A stretch of 61,286 nucleotides of DNA from JAVBQU01 sp031548675 (GCA_031548675.1 JAVBQU010000090.1:1-61286); one strand, 5' to 3'; counted from the first letter of the stretch, positions 15,993-26,087 are shown. The notes: generated from the letters alone by a model not told the origin. Translations and numbers: made by a program.

Positions 15993-16985
15993 CTATTTGA
16001 AAGTTTCGGATAGAATTTCTATTTCTTTTCGGGGAATACTTTTGGAATACAAAATATTGTAAACGGCATTTACAATGGGCATGTTAATTGCTGATTTCGA
16101 ACTTATTTCATAAATTCCTTTGGTAGCATAATAGCCTTCTGCTATCATTTTCATTTCCAATTGAGCCGATTTTATGGAATAACCCGAACCTATCATGGTT
16201 CCAAAAGTACGGTTTCTACTATGTTGAGAATAAGCTGTTACCAACAAATCGCCTAAATAAACAGAATGATATAATTTGCGGTCAATGGGATGTACTTTTT
16301 CAATAAACTGCTCCATTTCCAATACAGCATTTGATATAAAAACAGCAATAAAATTATCACCATAGCCTAAGCCTTTACAAATTCCTACGCCGATAGCATA
16401 AATATTTTTAAGAATAGGACAGTATTCTGTTCCATAAATATCGTCAGATGTACAAGTTTTTACATAACTGCACCGAAAACGTTCTGCCATATCGTTTGCA
16501 AATGCAGCATTTCCCGATGCAGCAGTTAGGTAGGTTAAACGGCTTAATGCGATTTCTTCGGCATGAGACGGACCGCTTATCACACAAAAGCTTTGATAAT
16601 CAACATGAAATTTACTATGAAAATAATCGCCGACTACTTGATAAGTTTCAGGAATAATACCTTTAATGGCAGAGCAAATTCTTTTTCCTTTAAAAATATT
16701 TTTAGGAAGATGATGAACAGTTTTGTGCAAGAATGCAGAAGGGGTTACAAATACCAAATCATCAGCTTGTTGTATAATTTCTGTAAGATCGGTAGAAATA
16801 TGTAATTTCTTTATATCAAATTGCACATCGCTTAAATACAAAGGATTACGTCCATTCTTTATAACTCCTTGATATATTTCTTCTTCCCGAATCCACCAAT
16901 AAACAGGGTTGGAATTTTCCAATAATATTTTTACAATGGCTGTAGCCCAACTTCCACTTCCAATAACAGCTATTTTTTTCTTCAT
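15993..16985 (-). CDS. gpsA: glycerol-3-phosphate dehydrogenase (NAD(P)+)
   Basis: A 330-residue cytoplasmic enzyme that reduces dihydroxyacetone phosphate to sn-glycerol-3-phosphate for phospholipid synthesis. The N-terminal dinucleotide-binding motif GSGSWATA (residues 9-16) is complete, followed by the family segments FVTPSAF, CSAIKGI with the catalytic lysine, SGPSHAEE and NIYAIGVGICKGLGYGDN. The length matches the family. It is leftward, 110 bp downstream of recJ, and probably a separate unit. Strong assignment. Confidence 0.95.
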   Translation of the reverse strand: MKKKIAVIGSGSWATAIVKILLENSNPVYWWIREEEIYQGVIKNGRNPLYLSDVQFDIKKLHISTDLTEIIQQADDLVFVTPSAFLHKTVHHLPKNIFKGKRICSAIKGIIPETYQVVGDYFHSKFHVDYQSFCVISGPSHAEEIALSRLTYLTAASGNAAFANDMAERFRCSYVKTCTSDDIYGTEYCPILKNIYAIGVGICKGLGYGDNFIAVFISNAVLEMEQFIEKVHPIDRKLYHSVYLGDLLVTAYSQHSRNRTFGTMIGSGYSIKSAQLEMKMIAEGYYATKGIYEISSKSAINMPIVNAVYNILYSKSIPRKEIEILSETFK

Positions 16986-17095
16986 TATTTAAAATTTAAA
17001 AGATGGCAAACTTACAGCTTTTTTAGCAGATGGGCAAACCTTAGGATTTTTACAAAAATTGGGGTTAAAAGAAGAAAGATAATTTAGCAAAAGGT

Positions 17096-18856
17096 TTATT
17101 CGCAAAACTTTATATCCTTAACATTCAATTGAATATTGATTTTGCCATTCCATTCGTTTTCTTCTACATGAAAACAGGCGGCAAAGGAATTTCCTGCAAG
17201 AATTTGTTCTGCATGTTCGCTTTGCTGAAAAGCAATTCCCTGAAAGGCATTTGATGTCACATTTTTCTGATAAACAGATAATTTAATATGATTATTTCCT
17301 ACAATTCTGGAATATTTACTATCAATCAAATTTTCTGATGTAAAAATTGGAGACATATTTTCGGGACCAAAAGGAGCGAATTGTTTTAGAATCCGCATAA
17401 ATTTTGGCGTAATATCTTTTAATGAAACCCGTGCATCAATTTCTATTTCAGGCACTAATTCGGAGTGAGCTAACAGTGCATTTACTTTTTGCTCGAATAA
17501 GGCTTTAAATTGGAAGAAATTTTCAGGTTTCATAGATAAACCTGCGGCATATTTGTGTCCTCCAAAATGCTCTAATAAATGACTGCATGAATCAATGGCA
17601 TCATAAATATCCAATTCTTTTACCGAACGTGCCGATCCGGTAACCAAACCATTAGATAATGCCAATACAATAGTTGGTTTATAATATTTTTCTACCAAAC
17701 GCGAAGCTACAATTCCCAATACGCCTTTGTGCCAAGGTTCGTTGAATACAACAGTACATTTACTATTTTGCCAATCCGGATCATTAGAGATAATTTGAAC
17801 AGCTTCTTCAAAGACCTGAGAATCCAGATTTTTTCTTTCGGAATTATAATTATTAATTTGCGTTCCAATAACAGCCGCCTTACCAGCATCGGTACAAAGA
17901 AGCAGTTCCACAGAATTTCGTCCCGTTTCCATTCGTCCCGAAGCATTGATGCGTGGACCTACTAAAAAGACCAAATCATTAATGGTAAGCTCTCTATTGA
18001 AAAAGTTTCGGGAATTACCTCCATTCTTATAAATATCAACCTGCTTATTTACATTGCTGTATTTCAGAATAGCTTCAATGCCGGGGCGGGGATTGCTGTT
18101 GAGAATTTTGAGTCCATAATGGGCTAAAATACGATTTTCGCCTGTAATGGGCACTATATCGGATGCAATGCTGATAGCTACTAAATCGAGGTAGCATGCA
18201 ACTTTTTCAAAAGGTAAATTATTCCGCTGGGCAAATGCTTGAACAAGTTTAAAGCCGATACCGCAACCCGATAATTCGTCAAAAGGATAGGTAGAATCAC
18301 TCCGCTTGGGATCTAATACGGCAACTGCATCCGGAAGCTTATCTCCGGGGCGGTGGTGGTCTCCAATAATAAAATCTATTCCCTTCTCTTTAGCATAAGC
18401 TACCTGCTCAACAGCTTTTATTCCACAATCTAATGCAATAATGAGTTTAAAGTCATTTGCCTTTGCAAAGTCAATTCCAATAAAAGAAATTCCATAACCT
18501 TCAGAATACCGATCCGGAATATAAAAATCTACATTACCATAAAAATTTTTGAAAAATGAATAAACCAAAGCAACAGCAGTAGTTCCATCTACATCATAAT
18601 CGCCATAAATCAATATTTTTTCTTTATTCAAAATGGCTTCTTCAATACGGTCTACGGCTTTATCAATATCAAGCATTAAAAAAGGATCGTGGAGATGATG
18701 TAGAGAAGGACGGAAAAAACGACGAGCGTCGTCATAGGTGTAAATTTTTCGCTGAACAAGCAAATTGGCGATAACTTCATCAACATTTAGTATATCTGCC
18801 AAATGCTGAATTGCTTCTTGTTCACCTTGTTGCTTTAATACCCACCGTTTCTTCAT
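17096..18856 (-). CDS. recJ: single-stranded-DNA-specific exonuclease RecJ
   Basis: A 586-residue 5'-3' exonuclease of recombination and mismatch repair. DHH-domain motifs are in order: YGDYDVDGTT (residues 84-93), ALDCGIKA (about 141-148) and DHHRPGD (166-172); then GPRINASGRM and the DHHA1 motif FGGHKYAAGLSM. The C-terminal OB-fold part (about 465-586) includes FAPFGPENM. All metal-binding aspartates and the HH pair are present. Translation starts at 18856 with MKKRWVLKQ, the usual Bacteroidota N-terminus. It is followed leftward by gpsA. Confidence 0.96.
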   Translation of the reverse strand: MKKRWVLKQQGEQEAIQHLADILNVDEVIANLLVQRKIYTYDDARRFFRPSLHHLHDPFLMLDIDKAVDRIEEAILNKEKILIYGDYDVDGTTAVALVYSFFKNFYGNVDFYIPDRYSEGYGISFIGIDFAKANDFKLIIALDCGIKAVEQVAYAKEKGIDFIIGDHHRPGDKLPDAVAVLDPKRSDSTYPFDELSGCGIGFKLVQAFAQRNNLPFEKVACYLDLVAISIASDIVPITGENRILAHYGLKILNSNPRPGIEAILKYSNVNKQVDIYKNGGNSRNFFNRELTINDLVFLVGPRINASGRMETGRNSVELLLCTDAGKAAVIGTQINNYNSERKNLDSQVFEEAVQIISNDPDWQNSKCTVVFNEPWHKGVLGIVASRLVEKYYKPTIVLALSNGLVTGSARSVKELDIYDAIDSCSHLLEHFGGHKYAAGLSMKPENFFQFKALFEQKVNALLAHSELVPEIEIDARVSLKDITPKFMRILKQFAPFGPENMSPIFTSENLIDSKYSRIVGNNHIKLSVYQKNVTSNAFQGIAFQQSEHAEQILAGNSFAACFHVEENEWNGKINIQLNVKDIKFCE

Positions 18857-19012
18857 AATTCAAAAAATAGACTGTAAAGGTACACTAAATTTGGATTTTT
18901 TAAAGACTATTTTAACATTGTTGAAAAGTATTTTTTTGACAAGATACAAAGTATAAAATTTTCAGACAGTTATCATCAAAAAATAGGGCTAATAATTTTG
19001 TTAATACAAAAA

Positions 19013-19047
19013 AAGCCTTTCCTACTTTTTATTTTCAGGAAAGGCTT
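19013..19047 (-). terminator. intrinsic terminator after the zinc-ribbon gene
   Basis: Stem AGGAAAGGCTT / AAGCCTTTCCT (11 bp) followed on the minus strand by a run of eight T. Confidence 0.85.
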
Positions 19048-19067
19048 AATATGCTATTTTAAGGTAA

Positions 19068-19868
19068 TTATTTGCTGCACATGTTTACAATGGCACGATC
19101 GACCAGGATACGACCACAGTGTTCGCAAACAATCAATTTTTTATGTGTTTGTATATCCAATTGTCTTTGAGGGGGAATTTTACTAAAACATCCGCCGCAA
19201 GCATCTCTTTCAATACTTACTACTGCCAATCCGTTTTTCATATTTAAACGGATTTTCTTGTATGCAACTAAAATGCGTTCTTCCAAGCCTTTTTCATTTT
19301 CTTCGGCTTCTTTTTCCAAATCTTGCTCTTCTTTTTCTGTTTCGCTGATAATTTCCCTTAATTCAACTTGTTTGGCTTCCAAATCTTTTTTTCTTTCCTT
19401 AAGCAATCCTTCCAAACGGGTAATATCTTCTTCTTTTGCCTCAATAGAAGAGGTGTATTCTTTAATTCTTTTTTCAGCTAGTTGAATTTCTAATTCCTGA
19501 TACTCGCTTTCTTTTGATAAGGATTCGTATTCGCGATTGTTTCTAACATTATCCTGCTGTTCGGCATATCGTTTTAGAAGCTTTTTAGCATCGGTAATTA
19601 CTTTTTTCTTTTCAGCAATATTTTCATTTAATTGTTCGATATCCGATTTGTGATTATCAATGCGTGTACTCAATCCTGCAACTTCATCTTCTAAATCCTG
19701 TACCTCAAGAGGAAGAATTCCTCTGATGGTATGTATTTTATCGATTTGCGTATGGATTTGCTGTAAAGAGTATAAAGAAACTAATTTTTTTTCTACACTT
19801 TTTTCGATCTCATCTGTTGATTGTGTTTTAGGAACAATTGAAGTTTCTTCTTTTTTTGCTTTAGCCAT
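19068..19868 (-). CDS. CT398-like coiled-coil protein with C4 zinc ribbon
   Basis: A 266-residue protein with a long charged coiled coil (about residues 35-200, rich in E, K and L) and a C-terminal four-cysteine zinc ribbon: CGGC near 224-227 and CEHC near 248-251. This matches the CT398/FlaC-associated family (zf-RING_7), cytoplasmic proteins of unclear function. It follows the Nif3-like gene by 21 bp on the same strand, a pairing seen in many Bacteroidota, so they are an operon. It ends in a strong terminator. A role in RNA or protein-complex handling has been suggested for relatives; nothing here proves it. Confidence 0.88.
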   Translation of the reverse strand: MAKAKKEETSIVPKTQSTDEIEKSVEKKLVSLYSLQQIHTQIDKIHTIRGILPLEVQDLEDEVAGLSTRIDNHKSDIEQLNENIAEKKKVITDAKKLLKRYAEQQDNVRNNREYESLSKESEYQELEIQLAEKRIKEYTSSIEAKEEDITRLEGLLKERKKDLEAKQVELREIISETEKEEQDLEKEAEENEKGLEERILVAYKKIRLNMKNGLAVVSIERDACGGCFSKIPPQRQLDIQTHKKLIVCEHCGRILVDRAIVNMCSK

Positions 19869-19889
19869 ATCTCTTTGCGTTTAAATTAA

Positions 19890-20984
19890 TTACATGTAGC
19901 TGATGGGGTTGTAATCCATGCCCGATAAATAAACTGCAAAGGTACTAAATTTTTTTATTAAAATATCATATAACAATTCTTTTGAGCAATGTTCACTTTC
20001 GTAATGACCAATATCAGCAAGTAATATCCTATTTTCTATTTCACTAAAATCATGATATTTCAAATCCCCTGTTAAATACACATCCGCTTTTGCAGAAATA
20101 GCTTTATCTATCAAAAAAGCGCCGGAACCTCCGCAGATTGCCACTTTTTTTATTTTCTTATTCAGAAAAGCTGAATGGCGGATGCATCCTATGTTTAAGG
20201 TCTTTTTTACCTTTTGCAAGAATTCCGATTCATCCATAGCTTCAGGCAGTTCGCCTAACATGCCCGCTCCGGCTTCGGGATATGAATTTTCTAAAGGAAT
20301 AATATCATAGGCTATTTCTTCATATGGATGTGAAGAATGCAGTGCAGAGATTAAAGATTTCTCTATAAAATAAGGATATATAATTTCTATTTTATCCTCC
20401 TGCTCCTCGTGCAATTCTCCCTGTTTTCCTACAAAAGGCTGGGCATTAGGTAAAGCACGAAAAGTTCCAAATCCCGATGAATTGTAGCTGCAGCAATCAT
20501 AATTTCCTATGTGACCGCCGCCTGCTGCAAACAAAGCCATTCTTACTTGTTCAGCATAGGAATTGGGACAAAATGTAACGAGCTTTCTCAATTGTTGTTT
20601 TAAAGGAGATAAAATTCGGGTAGAAATCAATCCGATTTTTTGAGCAAGTATTGCATTTACACCCAATTTAACATGGTCTAAATTGGTATGTATCGCATAA
20701 ATAGAAATGTTATTTTGTATCGCTTTTTTAATAATCCGTCCTGTAAAATGATTATCGTTAATTTGCTTTATACCTTTAAAAATAAAAGGATGATGAGAAA
20801 TTATTAAATCACAATTTCGGGTTATGGCTTCATCAACAACTTTTTCTGTTACATCTAAGCAAATCAAAACTCCTTTTACAGAATCTTCCGCATTCCCTAA
20901 AATTAGTCCTGCATTATCGTAGGATTCCTGTAGAGAAAGAGGAGCTATTTCTTCTAAAACTTGGATTATTTCTTGAATTTTCAT
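19890..20984 (-). CDS. Nif3-like dinuclear metal-centre protein (YbgI/YqfO family)
   Basis: A 364-residue Nif3 family protein. Metal-ligand regions are at both ends: SHHPFIFKGIKQI (about residues 63-75) and DIGHYESEH (about 325-333). The middle 130 residues form the PII/CutA-like insertion found in the long YqfO-type members (RKLVTFCP, AGGGHIGNYDCCS), and SYPEAGAGMLGEL follows. Long versions are usual in Bacteroidota. The family is cytosolic and binds two metals; GTP cyclohydrolase-like activity has been proposed for some members but is not general. First gene of a two-gene operon with the zinc-ribbon protein. Confidence 0.9.
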   Translation of the reverse strand: MKIQEIIQVLEEIAPLSLQESYDNAGLILGNAEDSVKGVLICLDVTEKVVDEAITRNCDLIISHHPFIFKGIKQINDNHFTGRIIKKAIQNNISIYAIHTNLDHVKLGVNAILAQKIGLISTRILSPLKQQLRKLVTFCPNSYAEQVRMALFAAGGGHIGNYDCCSYNSSGFGTFRALPNAQPFVGKQGELHEEQEDKIEIIYPYFIEKSLISALHSSHPYEEIAYDIIPLENSYPEAGAGMLGELPEAMDESEFLQKVKKTLNIGCIRHSAFLNKKIKKVAICGGSGAFLIDKAISAKADVYLTGDLKYHDFSEIENRILLADIGHYESEHCSKELLYDILIKKFSTFAVYLSGMDYNPISYM

Positions 20985-21177
20985 CTCATATTATATTTAT
21001 TACAACAAAGTTACAGAAAAGTTTTATACTTGTATTTTTATGGCAGCTTTATAAAAGAAAAATTTTCTCGTGTAATTAAATTTTATAAATATAAGGTTAT
21101 CAACTATTTAAACATCTTCATATTTTGTTATTTACTTGTCATAAAAATTTTAGCCTCAAGCTTCTAAACACTTTTTT

Positions 21178-21206
21178 TGTCAATTCATGAAAATTGGGTA
21201 AGTTTG
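21178..21206 (+). promoter_or_regulatory. promoter of ornithine carbamoyltransferase gene
   Basis: A TTTG element at 21178-21181 and -7 box TAAGTTTG at 21199-21206, about 50 bases upstream of the ATG at 21256. Confidence 0.55.
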
Positions 21207-21255
21207 CACATATTTTTAAATTTGTAATTTAGTAATAATTAAAACAATAAAAACA

Positions 21256-22257
21256 ATGGCTTTTAATTTAAGAAATAGAAGTTTTTTGAAGTTATTAGAC
21301 TTCACTCCTAAAGAAATTCAATACCTATTAGATTTGTCTCGCGATTTAAAACGGGCAAAATATGCCGGAACTGAACAGCAAATGTTGAAAGGTAAAAATG
21401 TAGTTCTTTTATTCGAAAAAGATTCAACTCGTACCCGTTGTGCATTCGAAGTAGCGGCTATGGATCAAGGAGCAGGAGTTACCTATTTGGGACCTTCAGG
21501 CTCTCAAATGGGCAAAAAAGAATCGATGAAAGATACTGCCCGCGTTTTAGGAAGAATGTATGATGGTATTGAATACCGTGGTTATGCGCAAGAAATAGTT
21601 GAAACTTTGGCAGAATATGCAGGAGTTCCTGTTTGGAATGGTTTAACTAATGAATTCCACCCGACTCAAATCTTGGCAGATTTTCTTACCATGACAGAAC
21701 ATATAGATAAACCATTAAATCAGGTTTCATTCTGTTATTTAGGCGATGCTAAAAATAACATGGGAAATTCATTAATGGTAGGTGCTGCCAAAATGGGCAT
21801 GGATTTCCGTGCAGCCGCTCCCAAAAGTTGTCAGCCCGATGCCGCTTTAGTAAAAAGATGTAAAGAAATAGCCAAAGAAACCGGAGCCAAAATAACCATT
21901 ACCGACGATGTGGCTAAAGCTGTAAAAGGCGTTGATTTCTTATATACAGATGTTTGGGTATCAATGGGCGAACCTGCAGAAGTATGGGCAGAACGTGTCA
22001 AATTATTGAAACCCTACCAAATTAACATGGATGTTGTAAAGAAAACAGGCAACCCCAATGTGAAATTCATGCATTGTTTACCGGCTTTCCACAATTTAGA
22101 AACAGAAGTAGGACGAGAGATGCATAAAAAATTCAAGCTCGAAGCTATGGAAGTTACCGAAGATGTTTTCGAATCGCCCATGTCGATTGTTTTCGATGAA
22201 GCAGAAAATCGTTTACATACCATTAAAGCAGTAATGGTTGCAACCTTAGGTGCATAA
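21256..22257 (+). CDS. argF: ornithine carbamoyltransferase
   Basis: A 333-residue enzyme that joins carbamoyl phosphate and ornithine to citrulline in arginine metabolism. The carbamoyl-phosphate motif STRTR is at residues 57-61, then HPTQ (about 135-138), the ornithine-binding DVWVSMGE loop, and HCLPAFH with the catalytic cysteine (about 274). All are canonical, so I favour true ornithine carbamoyltransferase over the N-acetyl or N-succinylornithine transcarbamylases used by some Bacteroidota. Anabolic (argF) and catabolic (arcB) forms cannot be separated here; no other arginine gene is nearby. It is a single-gene unit with its own promoter and terminator. Confidence 0.93.
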   Translation: MAFNLRNRSFLKLLDFTPKEIQYLLDLSRDLKRAKYAGTEQQMLKGKNVVLLFEKDSTRTRCAFEVAAMDQGAGVTYLGPSGSQMGKKESMKDTARVLGRMYDGIEYRGYAQEIVETLAEYAGVPVWNGLTNEFHPTQILADFLTMTEHIDKPLNQVSFCYLGDAKNNMGNSLMVGAAKMGMDFRAAAPKSCQPDAALVKRCKEIAKETGAKITITDDVAKAVKGVDFLYTDVWVSMGEPAEVWAERVKLLKPYQINMDVVKKTGNPNVKFMHCLPAFHNLETEVGREMHKKFKLEAMEVTEDVFESPMSIVFDEAENRLHTIKAVMVATLGA

Positions 22258-22278
22258 ACATAAATAAACTTTATAAGA

Positions 22279-22307
22279 AAAAGGCTGTTTATTACAAACA
22301 GCCTTTT
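22279..22307 (+). terminator. intrinsic terminator after argF
   Basis: Perfect 12-bp stem AAAAGGCTGTTT / AAACAGCCTTTT with loop ATTAC, 21 bp after the argF stop. Confidence 0.85.
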
Positions 22308-22434
22308 ATGTAGAAACAATTTATGCCTTGGTATTACGTTTTGTGGAGGAAGGATAATGTTGTTATTCTTTACAAGTAGAAAAATAGTTTACTTTCAATA
22401 ATTATTATAATTCAGTTTTTATCAATTCATCATT

Positions 22435-24093
22435 ATGAAAAAATACATTTCATTTATTATTGCAATATTTTTTGTTTATAATGCAATAGGGCAGACTCAG
22501 GACGATAAACGTTTTGAAATGTCGAAAAATATAGAAATTTTTACCAGCATATATAAAGCTTTACATTTGCAATATGTGGATGAAATTAATTCGGGCGAAT
22601 TGATGAAAACAGGGATTGATGCTATGTTGGAGTCGCTCGATCCTTATACGGTTTACATTCCGGAGTCGGATATAGAAGATTATAAATTACTTACGCTAGG
22701 TCAGTATGGAGGAATAGGTGCATTAATCCACCAAGAAGGAAATAATGTATATATATCCGAACCCTATGAAAATACACCTGCTGCCAAAGCAGGCTTACAA
22801 GCCGGAGATAAAATATTGCAGGTTAATAAAGAAAATATAGAAGGTAAAAATGTAGAAGAAATAACCACTGCTTTAAGAGGACAGGCAGGAACCAATATCA
22901 CGTTAAAGCTGCAAAGAGGAAATAACAAACCCTTTGAAGTTACGCTTATGCGGGAAGAAATAAAGCTTCAAAATGTACCTTATTATGGAATGATTGATGA
23001 TCACATCGGTTATATAAAATTGACTGAATTTACTCAAGATGCAGCCAAAGAGGTACAAACCGCATTTATGAAACTGAAGGAAAACAAAGGTTTTAATGCA
23101 TTGGTTTTTGATTTGCGCGGAAATGGCGGCGGATTGCTTAACGAAGCTGTAAATATAGTAAGCTTGTTTGTAGATCGCGGGCAAACTGTAGTAAGCACGA
23201 AAGGGAAAATACAGGAAGTAAATACAGTTCATAAAACAATGAATCAGCCTGTCGATTTAAATATTCCCATAGTGGTTTTGGTTGATGGAGGCACAGCTTC
23301 TGCATCTGAAATAGTATCAGGATCGTTGCAAGATTTAGACAGGGCGGTAATAATGGGACAGCGGACTTATGGTAAGGGATTGGTTCAGAATATTATACCG
23401 GTTGCTTATAACGCTCAGATGAAAATTACTATTTCAAAATACTATATTCCTAGCGGACGTTGCGTTCAGGCAATCGACTACAGCCATAAAGATGCGGCAG
23501 GAAAAGCTTTAAAAGTACCAGATTCGTTGATAAAAGCTTTTAAAACAAAGGGAGGAAGAACCGTTTATGACGGATTTGGGATAGACCCTGATATTGAAGT
23601 AGCCCCTGAAAAAGTGGGCAATGTTACCATTAGTTTAATTCAAAAATTCTTGACATTCAACTATGCCACAACTTTTAAAGAAAAACATCCAACCATAGAA
23701 TCAGCAGCCGACTTTAAGATTACAGATGAAATTTATAATGATTTTCTAGCCTATATAAAAGGGAAAGATTATGATTATCAAACTGAAACAGAAAAAGCTC
23801 TACAGGCATTTAAAGAAAAAGCAGAAGCAGAAAAATATTTTGATGCTATTAAACCGGACTATGAAGATTTATCTAAAAAATTGAAAAGCGATAAAGAATC
23901 CGACTTGGTTAAATTTAAACCGGAAATAAAAGAAGTTCTGAAAGCTGAAATACTTCCGCGTTATTATTACCAAAAAGGAAGAATACAAGGAATGCTTATT
24001 GATGACCCCGAAATAGCAAAAGCCAAAGAAACCCTGAATGATGCAAATCTATATAAATCTATTTTAGACGGGTCTTACAAAAAAGCAAAATAA
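22435..24093 (+). CDS. S41-family C-terminal processing peptidase
   Basis: A 552-residue exported protease. A signal peptide ends near NAIGQ (residue 20). An N-terminal helical part is followed by a PDZ domain (about 93-165, with AKAGLQAGDKILQV) and the S41 catalytic domain: LRGNGGGLL (227-235), the nucleophile S289 in GGTASASE, and K314 in TYGKGLVQ, spaced 25 residues as in Tsp/CtpA. A long charged C-terminal region (about 400-552) follows, usual for Bacteroidota members. It acts in the periplasm on C-terminal ends of envelope proteins. Stand-alone gene between argF and tRNA-Phe. Confidence 0.93.
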   Translation: MKKYISFIIAIFFVYNAIGQTQDDKRFEMSKNIEIFTSIYKALHLQYVDEINSGELMKTGIDAMLESLDPYTVYIPESDIEDYKLLTLGQYGGIGALIHQEGNNVYISEPYENTPAAKAGLQAGDKILQVNKENIEGKNVEEITTALRGQAGTNITLKLQRGNNKPFEVTLMREEIKLQNVPYYGMIDDHIGYIKLTEFTQDAAKEVQTAFMKLKENKGFNALVFDLRGNGGGLLNEAVNIVSLFVDRGQTVVSTKGKIQEVNTVHKTMNQPVDLNIPIVVLVDGGTASASEIVSGSLQDLDRAVIMGQRTYGKGLVQNIIPVAYNAQMKITISKYYIPSGRCVQAIDYSHKDAAGKALKVPDSLIKAFKTKGGRTVYDGFGIDPDIEVAPEKVGNVTISLIQKFLTFNYATTFKEKHPTIESAADFKITDEIYNDFLAYIKGKDYDYQTETEKALQAFKEKAEAEKYFDAIKPDYEDLSKKLKSDKESDLVKFKPEIKEVLKAEILPRYYYQKGRIQGMLIDDPEIAKAKETLNDANLYKSILDGSYKKAK

Positions 24094-24130
24094 ATTCGAA
24101 ATCGGATCTACATAAAATTAATATTTTCTT

Positions 24131-24161
24131 TTTGTAGTTCCAAAAAAGAGTATTACCTTTG
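24131..24161 (+). promoter_or_regulatory. promoter of tRNA-Phe
   Basis: TTTG at 24131-24134 and TACCTTTG at 24154-24161, 19 bases apart, with the mature tRNA starting 18 bases on. Confidence 0.7.
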
Positions 24162-24179
24162 CAACCGTAAAATTCGGAT

Positions 24180-24255
<76 letters not shown>

Positions 24256-24261
24256 CTCGAA

Positions 24262-24291
24262 AGGCAAGCTCAAAAGAGTTTGCCTTTTTTT
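24262..24291 (+). terminator. intrinsic terminator after tRNA-Phe
   Basis: Stem AGGCAAGCTC / GAGTTTGCCT (10 bp, one G-T) with AAAA loop and a T-run. Confidence 0.85.
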
Positions 24292-24337
24292 ATAATTATT
24301 ATTTCCCCAAAATTAAGGAATCCCTTCCTGCTAAACT

Positions 24338-24949
24338 ATGCGAATTTACAAAGTACCATTGTTTTTTAGACGGCTTTTTCGAAAAGCAGGCTTATGGGAA
24401 GTTTCAACCCAAACAAAAACCATCTACTTAACTTTTGATGATGGTCCTATACCCGAAGTTACCCCTTTAGTTTTGGAAATACTTAAACAATACGATGCTA
24501 AAGCTACATTTTTTTGCGTAGGAGAAAACATAAGTAAACATCCCGATACACTCAAACAAGTATTGGATGCAGGACACAAAATAGGAAATCATACCTATAA
24601 TCATCTTCGTGGATGGGAAGTTTCTCAAAACGATTATTGGTCGAATATTTTGCAAAGCGAACAGTATCAAAAAACCGAATTTTTCCGCCCTCCGTATGGA
24701 CGTATCACAAGTAAACAGCTTCGGATTATCAGAAAACATTTTAAAATCGTATTTTGGTCGGTTTTGACCTACGATTATTCCAAATATCTGGATGTGAAAT
24801 CGGCATTGCCTAAAATTATTAAAGCAACACACCCCGGTTCTATAGTGCTGTTTCACGACAGCAAAAAAGCCAAAGAAAATGTATTATACCTTTTGCCCCG
24901 TTTTATAGAATATTTCTTAGCTCAGGGCTACACTTTTGAAACATTATAA
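24338..24949 (+). CDS. NodB-type polysaccharide deacetylase
   Basis: A 203-residue carbohydrate esterase family 4 protein. Motif 1 TFDDGP is at residues 32-37 (catalytic base and metal aspartate), motif 2 HTYNH at 85-89 supplies the two metal histidines, motif 3 is FFRPPYGR, and the C-terminal leucine-histidine motif is IVLFHD. No cleavable signal is seen, only a short basic N-terminus, so it may act at the inner membrane or in the cytoplasm. Likely substrate is an N-acetylated glycan. It ends 2 bp before era, so both share a transcript. Confidence 0.92.
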   Translation: MRIYKVPLFFRRLFRKAGLWEVSTQTKTIYLTFDDGPIPEVTPLVLEILKQYDAKATFFCVGENISKHPDTLKQVLDAGHKIGNHTYNHLRGWEVSQNDYWSNILQSEQYQKTEFFRPPYGRITSKQLRIIRKHFKIVFWSVLTYDYSKYLDVKSALPKIIKATHPGSIVLFHDSKKAKENVLYLLPRFIEYFLAQGYTFETL

Positions 24950-24951
24950 AC

Positions 24952-25833
24952 ATGGAACATAAAGCAGGTTTTGTAAATATTATCGGAAATCCGAATGTAG
25001 GAAAATCAACTTTGATGAATGCTTTGGTGGGCGAAAAATTGTCTATCATTACTTCAAAAGCCCAAACCACACGACACAGAATACTAGGGATTGTTAACAG
25101 CGAAACTTTTCAGATTGTATATTCCGATACTCCGGGTATTGTAAATCCCCATTATAAGCTGCACGAAAATATGATGGGATTTGTAAATTCGGCACTGCTC
25201 GATGCAGATTTATTCTTAGTCGTAACCGAAGTAGGAGAGAAACTGAAAAATGAAAATATTTTCGAAAAAATCAAAGCTTCGAATATTCCTGTTATTTTGA
25301 TAATTAATAAGATAGATTTATCCAATCAGGTTGAAGTAATGGAAAAAATACAATATTGGCAGGAAATTGTTCCACATGCACATATTATTCCGGCTTCAGC
25401 TACCGAGAAATTTAATCTGGATTTGATTTTCAATACTATATTGGAACATTTACCCGAAAATCCTCCCTTTTTCCCAAAAGATGAATTAACTGACCGTTCG
25501 ATGCGGTTTTTCGCTTCTGAAATTATCCGCGAAAAAATATTATTGAATTATGATCAGGAAATCCCTTACGCTGTTGAGGTAGTGGTGGAAGAATATCGGG
25601 AAGATAATGATATAGACCGGATTTCTGCTACCATTTATGTAGAACGCGAATCGCAAAAAGCGATTATTATCGGACATCAAGGCAAATCGCTAAAACGGGT
25701 TGGAACTGCTGCCCGTTTGGATTTAGAAGAATTTTTGGAGAAAAAAGTATTTCTCAGTCTTTTTATCAAAGTAAAAAAAGACTGGCGTAACAACGATTTG
25801 GAATTAAAACGCTTTGGCTACAATCAAGGTTGA
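24952..25833 (+). CDS. era: GTPase Era
   Basis: A 293-residue essential GTPase of 30S ribosome maturation that binds 16S rRNA. The G1 loop GNPNVGKST is at residues 12-20, G2 TTRHR near 40, G3 DTPG near 59, G4 NKID near 121 and G5 SAT near 152. The C-terminal KH domain has IIGHQGKSLKRVG. Order, length and motifs are canonical. It lies 2 bp after the deacetylase gene and ends before a hairpin terminator. Confidence 0.97.
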   Translation: MEHKAGFVNIIGNPNVGKSTLMNALVGEKLSIITSKAQTTRHRILGIVNSETFQIVYSDTPGIVNPHYKLHENMMGFVNSALLDADLFLVVTEVGEKLKNENIFEKIKASNIPVILIINKIDLSNQVEVMEKIQYWQEIVPHAHIIPASATEKFNLDLIFNTILEHLPENPPFFPKDELTDRSMRFFASEIIREKILLNYDQEIPYAVEVVVEEYREDNDIDRISATIYVERESQKAIIIGHQGKSLKRVGTAARLDLEEFLEKKVFLSLFIKVKKDWRNNDLELKRFGYNQG

Positions 25834-25933
25834 TAATTTTTGCCTTTTTCAGATAGCAAAGTATGCTTATTCTGGGTTATTTGATATTGCCTTTAAAGAT
25901 TTATTCCTGATTTGACATTATAACTTGTAGAGA

Positions 25934-25973
25934 AAAATAGTTCAGATGAGTTTGTACCCAATCGAACTATTTT
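25934..25973 (+). terminator. probable terminator after era
   Basis: 10-bp stem AAAATAGTTC / GAACTATTTT with a 20-base loop, 100 bp after the era stop. Confidence 0.6.
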
Positions 25974-26087
25974 AAATTATGTTTTAAAATACTACATAGT
26001 AAGGTCTATCTTAGAATCTTTAGTGATTGGGGATTAATGCAAACACCACGATGCCGAAGAAAGAAGGTATCATCGGTAATAAAAAAG

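Noticed and set aside
21256..22257. N-acetyl- or N-succinylornithine carbamoyltransferase
   Set aside because: STRTR, HPTQ, the SMG loop and HCLPAFH are all canonical ornithine carbamoyltransferase motifs.
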